NCBI RefSeq assembly: GCF_010646885.2
Contig: NZ_CP050700.1
Location: 904,001-968,000, forward strand
Direction: 5' to 3'
Source of the DNA: Desulfopila sp. IMCC35008
Lineage (GTDB): Bacteria; Desulfobacterota; Desulfobulbia; Desulfobulbales; Desulfocapsaceae
DNA length: 64,000 nt
Part shown: in pieces, positions 35,240 to 44,587 of the stretch
How positions within the stretch are numbered: position 1 is the first letter of the stretch
Layout: each line of letters opens with the position of its first letter
Program-made: the position numbers and the translations under genes
The notes under the pieces: generated by a model
Told to the model about the DNA's origin: nothing
Database searches by the model: none
Seen by the model: the letters and a program-made list of their open reading frames with translations, nothing else

Positions 35240-37429
35240 ATGAATTCAGAATTTTTACCCAATACAGGTACGCCTTCGCTCTCCGGAATCAACCTGGAGG
35301 ACCTCAATGAACAGCAATATGCCGCTGTAACCAGGACTGATGGACCAGTTCTTGTTATTGCCGGGGCCGGCAGTGGTAAAACCCGCACCCTGGTGTATAG
35401 GGTTGCTCACTTGATGGATAAGGGAGTGGCACCGGAGTCAATCCTGCTTCTTACGTTTACCCGAAAGGCATCCCAGGAGATGCTTTGGAGGGCAGGACAT
35501 CTGCTGAATGAGTCGTGCAGCAGGGTCGTTGGCGGAACCTTCCACGGTCTTGCCAACATGCTGCTCAGGAGGTACGGCTCACATATAGGTTTTGGATCCG
35601 CGTTTACCATCATAGACCGGGCTGACGCGGAGGGTATCGTCAACCTGTTGAAATCATCGTTAGGTCTGAGCGGTCGATCGAAGCAGTTTCCGTCAAAACG
35701 GGCCGTTATCAATATCATCAGCGGTTCTGTCAATAAATCTATTGAACTTGAGGACCTGGTCTACGAGCAGTACAGCCATTTGAGCGATCATCTGGAAGAT
35801 ATTATCAAGCTGCGCGAAGAGTACCAGACCTTTAAGTACAATCACGGTTTGATGGATTACGACGATCTGCTGGTGAACTGGAAACGGTTGCTCGAGGAGT
35901 CGCTTGAGGTTCGTGAGATCATTTCAAACCGTTTCTCCCATATCATGGTTGATGAGTACCAGGACACGAACCTGATCCAGGCCGATATCGTACGTCTCGC
36001 CGCCTATACCCATGACAATGTTATGGTGGTGGGCGATGACTCTCAATCCATATATAGCTTCAGGGGTGCGGATTTCTATAACATCATGCGTTTCCCCAAG
36101 GTGTTCGAGAATACCTGTATCGTCAAGCTGGAAGAAAATTACCGTTCCTCCCAACCGATTCTCTCACTTACCAATGATATCATCCGAAACGCCGAGGAAA
36201 AGTACACCAAGACACTTTTTACCCGCATAGAAGGTGACCGGAAGCCTCGATATTATGGGGCGAGAGACGAGCGTGCAGAGGCTGGTTTTGTGGTGAAAAA
36301 GATCCGCCAGCTGCATGAGGGCGGCCTTCCTCTCGAGGAGATCGCGGTACTGTTTCGCTCCGGGTTCCACTCTTATAAACTGGAGATGGAGCTCAATACC
36401 GAAGGATTCGATTTTGAGAAACGAGGCGGGCTTAAACTGACGGAGTCGGCCCATATGAAAGATGTGTTGTCTTTTCTACGGCTTCTGGTCAACCCCTACG
36501 ATAATCTGAGCTGGAACCGAATCCTGCTGCAGTTGGATAAGGTCGGTCCCAAAACCGCGCAGAAAATTACCGGTTCAATTGCTGCAGCAGAAAATCCGTT
36601 TGTGGCCCTGCAGGCCTATAAGCCGGGGAAAACCTGGAAGTATGGACTGGATCGTTTGAATAAGCTGTTTCGTGACCTTCATGACAGTGACCAGCGCCCG
36701 TCCGGATTGTTCGAGATCATCACCGAATATTATCAACCTGTTTTCATGGATCTTTACAGCGATGATTATCCGAAACGTCAAAAGGATCTGGATCAGCTTA
36801 AAAATATAATGGCAGGATATGATGACCTGCAATCCTTTATAGATGATACGGCTCTTGATCCGCCAGAGTCAGAAAAACAATCAGACAGCAGTGGTGAACG
36901 GCTGATTCTTTCTACCATTCACTCTTCCAAGGGGCTTGAATTCGATGCAGTTTTTGTTATAGGTCTGGCGGAAGGACGTTTCCCCCACGGTGCTGCGGCT
37001 CAAGGCGAACAGTGGGAGGAAGAACGGCGCCTGCTGTACGTTGCTGCAACCAGGGCCAGGAAACATCTGTACCTCACCTATCCCCGGGAGTTGATGACTC
37101 CGGACAGGCAATTTCGTCGGGTCGGTATGTCTCCGTTTTTATCTGAGATCAGTTCCGGTTTGTATGAACGGGTTGAGGCTGAAGCATCGAGTTATTTTGA
37201 TCGACCGCCAAGACGGCAGGAGTCGTATTCTTCTCCTCCAATTCCCAAGAAGAAAAAAGAGCGGAAACTGACCATGGAAGACCTGAGTGTGGGGGCCAGG
37301 GTTCAACATCCTTTTTTTGGACAGGGCGTGGTCAGGAAATTGGCTCCACCGCGGTCCCTCGATGTTGCTTTTGATCGCCATGGCATGAAGACGTTACATC
37401 TCGATTATGCCAAACTTAAAATTTTATAG
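35240..37429 (+). CDS. UvrD/PcrA/Rep-type SF1 DNA helicase
   Basis: A 3'-5' DNA helicase of superfamily 1A. Motif I IAGAGSGKTRTL, motif Ia TFTRKASQEM, motif II HIMVDEYQDTN, motif III VVGDDSQSIYSFRGA, motif IV LEENYRSSQPIL, motif V TIHSSKGLEFDAVFVIG and motif VI AATRARKHLYLTYP are all seen. A C-terminal Tudor-like tail (VQHPFFGQGVV) matches PcrA/UvrD. The start at 35240 is preferred over an upstream ATG at 35120, because the extra 40 residues are not conserved-looking and lie across a good promoter. Its role is repair or replication restart. Confidence 0.92.
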   Translation: MNSEFLPNTGTPSLSGINLEDLNEQQYAAVTRTDGPVLVIAGAGSGKTRTLVYRVAHLMDKGVAPESILLLTFTRKASQEMLWRAGHLLNESCSRVVGGTFHGLANMLLRRYGSHIGFGSAFTIIDRADAEGIVNLLKSSLGLSGRSKQFPSKRAVINIISGSVNKSIELEDLVYEQYSHLSDHLEDIIKLREEYQTFKYNHGLMDYDDLLVNWKRLLEESLEVREIISNRFSHIMVDEYQDTNLIQADIVRLAAYTHDNVMVVGDDSQSIYSFRGADFYNIMRFPKVFENTCIVKLEENYRSSQPILSLTNDIIRNAEEKYTKTLFTRIEGDRKPRYYGARDERAEAGFVVKKIRQLHEGGLPLEEIAVLFRSGFHSYKLEMELNTEGFDFEKRGGLKLTESAHMKDVLSFLRLLVNPYDNLSWNRILLQLDKVGPKTAQKITGSIAAAENPFVALQAYKPGKTWKYGLDRLNKLFRDLHDSDQRPSGLFEIITEYYQPVFMDLYSDDYPKRQKDLDQLKNIMAGYDDLQSFIDDTALDPPESEKQSDSSGERLILSTIHSSKGLEFDAVFVIGLAEGRFPHGAAAQGEQWEEERRLLYVAATRARKHLYLTYPRELMTPDRQFRRVGMSPFLSEISSGLYERVEAEASSYFDRPPRRQESYSSPPIPKKKKERKLTMEDLSVGARVQHPFFGQGVVRKLAPPRSLDVAFDRHGMKTLHLDYAKLKIL

Positions 37430-37470
37430 TCATCCCATATGTAAATGGACCGTATTAGGCAAAGGAAATT

Positions 37471-38811
37471 ATGAACTTTAATGAGGCCATTGTCTTTCTC
37501 GATAACCTCCAGCTCCACAAGATTAAGCTTGGCCTGGAGGCAATGCGCTCCTTTCTGGCACGGGTAGATCAGCCGGATAGGAAACTCCGTTTTATCCATG
37601 TGGCAGGCACAAATGGGAAAGGTTCTGTAAGTGTATCACTGTTGACCGTCCTGCGTGAAGCGGGGTATCGGGTAGGGTTGTACACCTCTCCTCATCTTTC
37701 CAATGTGCGGGAGCGTTTCCGGGTAAACGAGGATTATATAAGTGAGGAGGCATTTGCCCGCCATGCATCTCGTATTGTTGAGGCGCTAGGTGAAGATACC
37801 ATTACCTATTTTGAATTCACCACGGCCCTGGCCATGCTCTGGTTTGCAGAATCGGATCTGGATGTTGTGATTCTTGAAACGGGCCTTGGGGGGCGCATGG
37901 ATGCTACTAATGTGGTTTTGCCGATGGTTTCGGTTATCACCTCGATAAGCATGGATCATGAGGCGTACCTTGGTACGACCATTGCTGAAGTGGCGGGTGA
38001 AAAGGCCGGTATCATAAAAGAGAATATACCGGTTGTGGCTGCGGGTGGTGGCCGTGAGATAATTGATGTGTTGACCGGGAAGGCAGCTGAGTGTAATGCA
38101 CCTCTTTATCTACTCGGGCGGGAATTCAGCTATAGCGGGCAAAGCAATGATAACTGGGACTGGAAGAGTGGTGCAATACAACTTGGTGAGGACGTAACCG
38201 GGCTGCAATGCACCATGCGGGGTGCTTATCAGCGTGAGAACGGTTCGCTCTGCCTGGCCACTCTAAAGTTACTGGCCAAGCATGGCTTTGAGGTGTCAGG
38301 TGAGCAGATCCGGAAAGGATTGACCAAGGTGCGATGGCCGGGGAGGTTGGAGTATCTGGTGCTTGACCGTCTCAACCGTGAGCAACTCCCTGTTGGCTCA
38401 GCTGCAGGGGAAAGGCATGTGAGGTATCTGCTTGATGGTGCGCACAATCCGGAAGGTGTCAAAAATATGTCAATGACACTTGCCAACGAGTATAGCTATC
38501 GTCATATCGTGTTGGTCTGGGGAGCCATGATTGATAAGGATATCGGAGCGGGGTTAAGGGAGGTGTTGCCCCTGGCTGATACGGTTATTCTTACCAGACC
38601 GGAAGGTGAACGCTCAGCGGAACCTGAACAACTGGCAGCGTGTCTTCCCGAAGACTCGGGAGTTGAGGTTTTTCTGGAGCGGGATGTGGCAAAAGCTCTG
38701 TCTCAAGCGGAACAACTTGCGACGGAAGAAGATCTTATAGTGGTTGCCGGTTCACTCTATCTGGTAGGTGCCGTCCGTGCAGATCTGGTCGGACAGTTAG
38801 TTGATCAGTAA
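37471..38811 (+). CDS. folC: Folylpolyglutamate/dihydrofolate synthase
   Basis: FolC adds glutamate to dihydropteroate and folates in the cytoplasm. The Mur-ligase-like core is clear: HVAGTNGKGSVS (ATP loop), YTSPHLSNVRERF, FEFTTALAMLWF, ETGLGGRMDATN, SMDHEAYLG and LLDGAHNPEGVK. Length (446) is normal. A ribosome binding site aaaggaa precedes the start. Its stop overlaps the start of an HNH gene by one base. Confidence 0.95.
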   Translation: MNFNEAIVFLDNLQLHKIKLGLEAMRSFLARVDQPDRKLRFIHVAGTNGKGSVSVSLLTVLREAGYRVGLYTSPHLSNVRERFRVNEDYISEEAFARHASRIVEALGEDTITYFEFTTALAMLWFAESDLDVVILETGLGGRMDATNVVLPMVSVITSISMDHEAYLGTTIAEVAGEKAGIIKENIPVVAAGGGREIIDVLTGKAAECNAPLYLLGREFSYSGQSNDNWDWKSGAIQLGEDVTGLQCTMRGAYQRENGSLCLATLKLLAKHGFEVSGEQIRKGLTKVRWPGRLEYLVLDRLNREQLPVGSAAGERHVRYLLDGAHNPEGVKNMSMTLANEYSYRHIVLVWGAMIDKDIGAGLREVLPLADTVILTRPEGERSAEPEQLAACLPEDSGVEVFLERDVAKALSQAEQLATEEDLIVVAGSLYLVGAVRADLVGQLVDQ

Positions 38812-39116
38812 TGGAATATTTCAGTATTGACGGGACAGACGAGGCGATCCTGCGAACAGAGCGGGCTAAAGCCAGGGAGTTGCGGAAAAGTCGTTGGTGG
38901 CAGCGTAAAACCGCATCAGGGCTCTGTCATTACTGTGGAAAAAAGTTCAGCTACAAACAACTAACCATGGACCACCTTGTACCACTGGCACGAGGTGGAA
39001 TGTCTACCAAGGATAATCTTGTACCCGCCTGTAAGGAGTGCAATACCAAAAAAAAAGCGATGCTTCCCCTGGAGTGGGAAGAGTACTGGGATGATTTGAA
39101 AAAAAGCCAGGTATAA
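38811..39116 (+). CDS. HNH endonuclease-like protein
   Basis: A 101-residue protein with a compact HNH nuclease domain: CHYCGKKF, the catalytic MDHLVPLARGG, NLVPACKECNTKK. The two CxxC pairs bind zinc. The ATG overlaps the folC stop (TAATG), so it is co-translated with folC. Free-standing HNH proteins of this size are common in bacteria, and their role here is unknown. Confidence 0.85.
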   Translation: MEYFSIDGTDEAILRTERAKARELRKSRWWQRKTASGLCHYCGKKFSYKQLTMDHLVPLARGGMSTKDNLVPACKECNTKKKAMLPLEWEEYWDDLKKSQV

Positions 39117-39413
39117 ATCCGGCCACCAGCTATTTGACGAGCGAGTGTTCATCTGCGAACCTGGGAATGGATTCGAAATCGGGTCCGGTTGCTGTTACTG
39201 GTCCTTGTCTGTTCTGTATATGTCTTTCTGGAGGTTGTCCGAGATTTGACATTTTTTCTCAGAGCGGGGCATTTTAGAATAATAAGCGCAGTCATATGGT
39301 TGATATACCGAGTATTGGTTTTATATACTAACGAAGAACTGGGGTGAAAGGGCCTTCTCGGACAGCGACTCCTGGTCGCTGTGTGTATTGGTTGCTTATC
39401 CGGAGGTGATGTT
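39117..39413. other. Non-coding stretch before a lipoprotein gene
   Basis: About 300 bases. A hairpin CAGCGAC/GTCGCTG lies near 39362-39381, and GGAGG at 39402-39406 serves the next gene. No gene is supported here. Confidence 0.45.
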
Positions 39414-40046
39414 GTGCTCAGAAAAAGCATCAGTTGTACTGCTATTGCGATATCCTTTACTCTGCTTCTCTTGTCGGGATGTTCTTCAACCAAGCTTGTG
39501 ACCAGTTGGAGTGACAAATCTTTTTCTGGCCCCCCTATTCAGAAAGTACTTGTTGTCGGGGTTATGAAAAATGATATCCAGCGGAAAATGTATGAAAGCC
39601 AATTTGTCGCGCGCATAAATGAGGGCGGTATAACGGGAATTCCCGCCTACACTATTATCCCGGATTCGGTTAAACCATATAGCGAAGAGGCAATTCGTAA
39701 AGCGGTTGCGGAGACCGGGGTGGATGCAGCGATTATCGCCTGTCTTGCAGATATTGAAAAAAAGCAGAGATATGTACCACCCACCTATGAATACGAGCCG
39801 ATGTTCGGTCGCAGACATGGTTTCAACAGTTATTATGGAAGGTCGTACCGGTATGTGAGTACACCGGGATATACGACCACCGATACCATAGTCAAGCTAG
39901 AGACCACAGTATTTGCCACCAGCAGTGGCAAAATGATCTGGGCCGGTGCGACCAGGAGTTTTAATCCTTCATCGGCAGAAGGCATTGTAAAGAAAAATGC
40001 CGACCTTATTATCAAGGATATGAGAGACTCGGGTTTGCTGAAGTGA
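39414..40046 (+). CDS. Lipoprotein, DUF4136-like
   Basis: The GTG start is fixed by GGAGG seven bases upstream and gives a lipoprotein signal peptide (IAISFTLLLLSGC). The mature protein begins CSSTKLVTSW and has a folded domain of about 190 residues with a Tyr/Arg/Phe-rich insert (GRRHGFNSYYGRSYRY). The layout, including the TKLVTSW start and the late WAGATRS, resembles small envelope lipoproteins of the DUF4136 type. Function unknown; probably periplasmic face of a membrane. Confidence 0.7.
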   Translation: MLRKSISCTAIAISFTLLLLSGCSSTKLVTSWSDKSFSGPPIQKVLVVGVMKNDIQRKMYESQFVARINEGGITGIPAYTIIPDSVKPYSEEAIRKAVAETGVDAAIIACLADIEKKQRYVPPTYEYEPMFGRRHGFNSYYGRSYRYVSTPGYTTTDTIVKLETTVFATSSGKMIWAGATRSFNPSSAEGIVKKNADLIIKDMRDSGLLK

Positions 40047-40245
40047 TTTTATGCCCTGGACGTTTCGTCAGTATACCTGTTAATGAAGCACCTGGCTTTT
40101 GTGAAGATCAGGTGTGATCAACGCCATATTTGGAGATCTTTGGTTTTCTGTAAACTTTTGACTTTTATTATTTCCCCGTTTCTCATGGCAGCTTCGATTT
40201 TGAATTATATATCTTCCATTGGTACCTTTCCTGGTAGGCGATTGA

Positions 40246-40839
40246 TCAGTTTTCAGAGCATTCAGGCCAGCCGTATCCCCACCTCCAGGGGAGACCGGTA
40301 CAAGGCATACCACCAACCCGAACGGCCCGGTACATCAGCTTGGCAATTACACCGTAGAGCCTTTCAACTTCCTCCGGCGGAAGGTGATACTCCTTACTGA
40401 GTAAAGTGCTTCGTTCAATCCCTGTTTGTACCACACAGTTTTGCAATTCTTCATCTGCCTTCTTCCGCGCCTCAAAGCTGGCTTCCGGGGTGGTTACACC
40501 GGAACCTCCGCTATGGTACACACGGTCATGAGTTATGCAACATGATTCCCATGCCGGCTGGGTACCGTGTATCTCGTGGAAACTCTCAATTTTGCCAGCC
40601 AGATACTCCCAGCCGACAGAGAGACCGCCGCTGCATCCATCGGTGCTGAATTCGTTGAGGACGTTTTCAGAATGCTGTTTTATTTCGATGAACTGATCGT
40701 GTCTTCCCATTTCCAACTGGATCTCGAGTGCATCGACCGCTGAATTCAGCTTCCCATGAGATTGGGCATGGGCGTTACACCCGGCAAATACTAAAACACC
40801 TGTAAGAAAAAGGATAATGGGAGAGCGGAAATCTTTCAT
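40246..40839 (-). CDS. Phospholipase-A2-like secreted lipoprotein
   Basis: A lipoprotein-type signal peptide (LFLTGVLVFAGC) is followed by about 170 residues with the core of a secreted phospholipase A2: STDGCSGGLS and then WESCCITHDRVYHSGG, in which the CCxxHD motif would hold the active His-Asp pair. Further cysteines (NCVVQTG, MPCTG, PECSEN) could form disulfides in the periplasm. It starts 14 bases after the membrane GDPD gene on the same strand. The two activities fit together: one frees fatty acids, the other cleaves glycerophosphodiesters. The PLA2 call rests on motif and is not proven. Confidence 0.6.
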   Translation of the reverse strand: MKDFRSPIILFLTGVLVFAGCNAHAQSHGKLNSAVDALEIQLEMGRHDQFIEIKQHSENVLNEFSTDGCSGGLSVGWEYLAGKIESFHEIHGTQPAWESCCITHDRVYHSGGSGVTTPEASFEARKKADEELQNCVVQTGIERSTLLSKEYHLPPEEVERLYGVIAKLMYRAVRVGGMPCTGLPWRWGYGWPECSEN

Positions 40840-40853
40840 AATCTTGATTTGCC

Positions 40854-42725
40854 TTATGGTGATTGGTCTCTGTATTGTCTACTTGGTATGGGGCGACCTA
40901 AAAGTACGGTGGTATGGAGCAGGAGTCTCTCTGTGAGATTCAACTCTTCCCGTTCAGCCAGGACTGTACGGGCCAACTCCGGCTCGTCTGTTATAAGGCC
41001 GTCGACACCAAGTGCAGTCATTCGGGATATGGATATTTTATCGTTGACTGTCCACACATACACCTGTTTCCCGTCGTTGTGTACCCGCCGAATGAAACCT
41101 GGGGTCGTTGTTGCCATGTTCACCGCCAGAAAATCCATGTTGAGATTGGAGATGTCGCCTATTGATTTTGAGGACAGAAGACCAAAGGACCACCCGGGCC
41201 GGAGGGTGGAGGCTTTTTGAACACCATCCAGTTTAAGCGACATTATAGCAACATCATGTATCATATCCGTTTCTTCCACGATATCAATGACACGCTGTTC
41301 CAGGTGCTCGTCGTAGCCATAATATTTCAGTTCAATTAGAAGTTTGGATTTGCCTTTGACAACATCAATCACCTCTCTCAGACTCGGAATACGTTCTGAT
41401 GAATACCTGGGATCGAACCAACTTCCGACATCGACAGTCTTCAGGTCCGACAGGGGAGCATTCCATACCTTCATCGGGTTGTTGCCAATCTTCATCAGGT
41501 CGCTGTCGTGTATAACAGCGATTTGCCCATCGCTGCTCTCCTGAACATCAATTTCGACCCAGTCGGCCTGATCGTCGATTGCCTGCCGGATTGACGCCAG
41601 GGTGTTTTCAGGTGCCTTGCCAGCTGCTCCGCGATGGGCAATGATGGCAATATCATTATCAGTGGGTATGCCGTTGAATAGATATGCCCCGACTGCCATA
41701 GCTACACCCGTGCTAAAAATCAGGGACAGGAATACGAGCGGCACGGACAGAAAATTTTTTTTTACTTGTCCGGAATTGACTGGAGTGTCGGCATTCAGGG
41801 GCGTGAGGTCAAGTCCGGAATAGGTCGAGAAAACAACCAGAAAGGAACAGAAGGTTGCTGAGGCAAAGGTCGTAATGAAAATATTGCCAACCGAATAGAG
41901 TGCGACCAGGCCTCCAAGAAAGAGAACCAGTACAGGGAGCGCTGCATAGACATATGGGATGAGGAAGGTGCCAGAAATTTGTAGAATTCCGACCAGTACG
42001 ATTTGTAGTATGAAAATTATCGAGGCCCACAGAAGAAAGATCTTGAGCAACAGGCGTTTAAACCCCTCAGTAAGGGTTTCACTTTCGGCAAATGATTCCT
42101 GGGGCCTTGTGTCAGTAAGTAATATTAGGGGTAGGGCTAGAATCCAGGAAAGCAACTTTTGTACGACAAGTATTACCATCAACAAGAGGAGCAGGCCTAT
42201 ACCACCAGCAGCGAGAAGAAAGACAGGCGGTTTTTCAAGCAGGTAATAATTGATGTCGTATTCGGTAAGTAGTAGCCAGGCGATCCCCCCGCTTACAACA
42301 AGAAACGGCAACACGATAATCAGGATTTTTATGATAAGGCGCAGGGAAAAAAGATATATGGTCTTCAACCGGTTGAGAGTAAAGAGAAGGGCAGAAGCAA
42401 TAGTAACTCTTGTCCCCTTGATGGTATTTGAGATAATGGCCATCAGTGAGGCTTGTTCAAAGACGACGATTGTGATTAAGATTCCGCCCATAAGCAGGGC
42501 GGATATCATGCCCGGAGGCGTCAGGATGAAGTAAGCGATATCCAGGTCCGAGAGCATCGGCTTACCGGAAATATGTAGCAGTATCCGGGTTAAAAAACCA
42601 ACCAGAGGAGTGAAAACTGTTAGACCTATAGCTATATAGACGAGGTGGATGATGAGAATCTGACCAATACAGTGCTTCATTGCCAGTAGTATTTCTTTCC
42701 AGACTTCCTCTACGGTATGATTCAT
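40854..42725 (-). CDS. Membrane glycerophosphodiester phosphodiesterase
   Basis: The N-terminal ~340 residues are a multi-pass membrane domain of about eight segments (GPDPase membrane domain). The C-terminal part (about 355-600) is a GDPD domain with IAHRGAAGKAPENTLAS, WVEIDVQESSDGQ, VIHDSDLMK and LLIELKYYG, the usual catalytic His and metal ligands. It hydrolyses glycerophosphodiesters to an alcohol and glycerol-3-phosphate. It probably shares its transcript with the PLA2-like gene downstream. Confidence 0.92.
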   Translation of the reverse strand: MNHTVEEVWKEILLAMKHCIGQILIIHLVYIAIGLTVFTPLVGFLTRILLHISGKPMLSDLDIAYFILTPPGMISALLMGGILITIVVFEQASLMAIISNTIKGTRVTIASALLFTLNRLKTIYLFSLRLIIKILIIVLPFLVVSGGIAWLLLTEYDINYYLLEKPPVFLLAAGGIGLLLLLMVILVVQKLLSWILALPLILLTDTRPQESFAESETLTEGFKRLLLKIFLLWASIIFILQIVLVGILQISGTFLIPYVYAALPVLVLFLGGLVALYSVGNIFITTFASATFCSFLVVFSTYSGLDLTPLNADTPVNSGQVKKNFLSVPLVFLSLIFSTGVAMAVGAYLFNGIPTDNDIAIIAHRGAAGKAPENTLASIRQAIDDQADWVEIDVQESSDGQIAVIHDSDLMKIGNNPMKVWNAPLSDLKTVDVGSWFDPRYSSERIPSLREVIDVVKGKSKLLIELKYYGYDEHLEQRVIDIVEETDMIHDVAIMSLKLDGVQKASTLRPGWSFGLLSSKSIGDISNLNMDFLAVNMATTTPGFIRRVHNDGKQVYVWTVNDKISISRMTALGVDGLITDEPELARTVLAEREELNLTERLLLHTTVLLGRPIPSRQYRDQSP

Positions 42726-42940
42726 CGCACCTGCTTGAGATTGAATGATATTCTATTTGTTTTGGTGATGTATTTTAAACGAGGGAGTTACTTCCATAAG
42801 CATATCCAAACCTGTTAGAATTACAAGTGACTTCAAAAAAATGTTAGATGAGGCATGGAACTGTTCATCTGATCTGTTTTTTCTGATATGATCTTTATTG
42901 GGATGAAATTACCGTTTGAATTTGGTATAAACGTACCTCC

Positions 42941-42946
42941 TATAAT
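42941..42946 (+). promoter_or_regulatory. Likely -10 box of the tRNA-Arg promoter
   Basis: A perfect TATAAT ends ten bases before the tRNA. The best -35 candidate is TTGAAT at 42916, with a long 19-base spacer. Confidence 0.5.
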
Positions 42947-42955
42947 AATTCACTC

Positions 42956-43032
42956 GGGCGGGTAGCTCAGCTGGATAGAGTGACGGCCTCCGAAGCCGTA
43001 GGTCGCGGGTTCGAATCCCGCCTCGCCCACCA
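42956..43032 (+). tRNA. tRNA-Arg (anticodon CCG), CCA encoded
   Basis: A full cloverleaf: acceptor GGGCGGG with CTCGCCC, D arm GCTC..GAGT, anticodon stem ACGGC/GCCGT with loop CTCCGAA (anticodon CCG, reads CGG), T arm GCGGG TTCGAAT CCCGC, discriminator A and encoded CCA. A terminator-like hairpin follows at 43069. The integrase gene starts 245 bases on in the same direction, so the 3' half is the likely attachment site of the element. Confidence 0.97.
43005..43032. other. Presumed attachment site (tRNA 3' end)
   Basis: The T arm and acceptor end of tRNA-Arg next to a P4-type integrase is the usual integration point. The tRNA stays intact, so the element carries its own copy of the 3' end. 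The matching copy at the other end was not found in the window. Confidence 0.55.
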
Positions 43033-43068
43033 CATTTAAGTTTCATGAAAGTTTGAAACGCTCCAAAA

Positions 43069-43093
43069 GGCCCAGTTTTGCTGGGTCTTTTTT
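43069..43093 (+). terminator. Terminator after tRNA-Arg
   Basis: GGCCCAG (43069-43075) pairs with CTGGGTC (43081-43087), followed by six T. Confidence 0.75.
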
Positions 43094-43132
43094 GTTTCTC
43101 GTGTTCACTGTGATCCAGAACGATCCTTGACA

Positions 43133-43277
43133 TACCGTCAAGATGGCGGTATTTTATACGGTATAAATCGGTAACATCCATTTTGTACCGTCAAATCATA
43201 TCATTTCGATTTTCCAGTGTTTTTTTTATTGGAAATATCGTCGGCGGTACCGTCACTCCATAAAGGAGATACCGTCA
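43133..43277 (+). repeat. Cluster of TACCGTCA repeats before the integrase
   Basis: TACCGTCA occurs at 43133, 43186, 43248 and 43270; the last includes the A of the integrase ATG. Between the first two, the inverted core CGGTA occurs at 43147, 43159 and 43169. Candidates are arm-type integrase sites or operators for an AlpA or excisionase-like protein. An overlap with the start codon would fit autoregulation. Confidence 0.6.
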
Positions 43278-44497
43278 TGCCCCTTACTGATGTCGCCATA
43301 AAGAACGCCAAGTTTGTCGACAAGCAGTTCAAGCTGTCCGACTCAGGTGGTCTCTACCTTCTCGTCACCAAATCAGGAAAGTATTTTCGATTAGACTATC
43401 GATACCTGAAAAAGAGGAAGACGCTCGCTCTTGGCGTTTATCCAAAGATATCATTAGCCAATGCTCGGAAGAAGCGGGACCAGGCGAAAGAGCTTCTTGG
43501 AGAGGGAATTGACCCTGGCATTAAACGGAAGCAGGAGAAGCACCTACGTAAACAGGCTGTACAGAATAATTTTGAAGCTGTGGCCCGTGAGTGGTTCGAG
43601 AAGAAAAAACCGAAATGGGCTCCTGGCTATGCGAGAACTGTAATCGGGCGATTGGAGCTCAACATCTTCCCCTATATTGGTACAATTCCTGTCGGAGAAA
43701 TCAATGCTCCGTTATTGCTATCCGTGTTACGAAAAATGGAATCCCGTGAAGCACATGATACAGCAAGGCGTGTTAGAGGTCTTTGTAGTAAGGTCTTTCA
43801 GTATGCAGTTGCGACCGGTAAGGCTGAACGTGATCCCGCTAGTGATTTGAAAGGTGCGCTGACCGAGGTCACAGTAACTCATATGGCGGCGATAACTGAA
43901 CCTGCAGAGATTGGTGCTTTGCTACGAGCCATTGATGGTTATGAGGGTGCATTCCAGACAAAATGTGCAATGAAGCTTGCTCCTCTCACATTCGTCCGTC
44001 CTGGAGAGCTGAGGCATGCTCAGTGGAGTGAGATTGACTTAGACGAAGCCTTGTGGAAGATACCGGCAAAGAAAATGAAAATGCGAGGGGCGCACCTTGT
44101 CCCTTTGTCTAGGCAGGCGATAAATGTCTTACGGGAAATAGAACAACTAACAGGCGCATTGGAAGGGGCAGGGTACGTTTTCCCTTCAATACGGACGACC
44201 AGTAGGCCGATGTCAGAAAATACCGTAAACGCGGCTCTTCGTCGGCTTGGTTACGACAAAACGGAGATGACTGGGCACGGCTTCAGAGCCATGGCTTCTA
44301 CAAACCTGCACGAGCAAGGTTGGAAGTCTGAAGTGATCGAACGACAACTCGCCCATGTGGAAAAAAATACTGTCAAGGCTGCATATAACCATGCTGAACA
44401 CCTACCAGAAAGAAGAAAGATGATGCAGTATTGGGCCGATTACCTCGACGGGCTGAAAGCTGGAGGAAAGATTATACCGATCAGAAAACAAGCGTAA
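43277..44497 (+). CDS. int: P4-type tyrosine integrase
   Basis: The N-terminal DUF4102 domain (LTDVAIKNAK, KLSDSGGLYLLVT, GVYPKISLANAR) marks a P4-like integrase of phages and islands. A core-binding domain follows, and the catalytic domain shows the Arg box FVRPGELRHAQW, the HxxR box GHGFRAMAST and the nucleophile Tyr in KAAYNHAEHL. The start at 43277 follows aaaggag and gives 406 residues; a frame back to 43217 adds nothing useful. It inserts the element into tRNA-Arg. A terminator follows. Confidence 0.95.
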   Translation: MPLTDVAIKNAKFVDKQFKLSDSGGLYLLVTKSGKYFRLDYRYLKKRKTLALGVYPKISLANARKKRDQAKELLGEGIDPGIKRKQEKHLRKQAVQNNFEAVAREWFEKKKPKWAPGYARTVIGRLELNIFPYIGTIPVGEINAPLLLSVLRKMESREAHDTARRVRGLCSKVFQYAVATGKAERDPASDLKGALTEVTVTHMAAITEPAEIGALLRAIDGYEGAFQTKCAMKLAPLTFVRPGELRHAQWSEIDLDEALWKIPAKKMKMRGAHLVPLSRQAINVLREIEQLTGALEGAGYVFPSIRTTSRPMSENTVNAALRRLGYDKTEMTGHGFRAMASTNLHEQGWKSEVIERQLAHVEKNTVKAAYNHAEHLPERRKMMQYWADYLDGLKAGGKIIPIRKQA

Positions 44498-44501
44498 CTT
44501 T

Positions 44502-44572
44502 CGGACACGGATAGGGTCGCTCCCGAAAAGCCGTTCCCCTACGGTTTTCCGTGTCTGTTTTTTTCTAGGGGA
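44502..44572 (+). terminator. Terminator after the integrase
   Basis: An outer stem (GACACGG with CCGTGTC) encloses an inner stem (AGCCGT/ACGGTT) and ends in a T run. Confidence 0.75.
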
Positions 44573-44587
44573 TTCTGCGGGGAGAAG

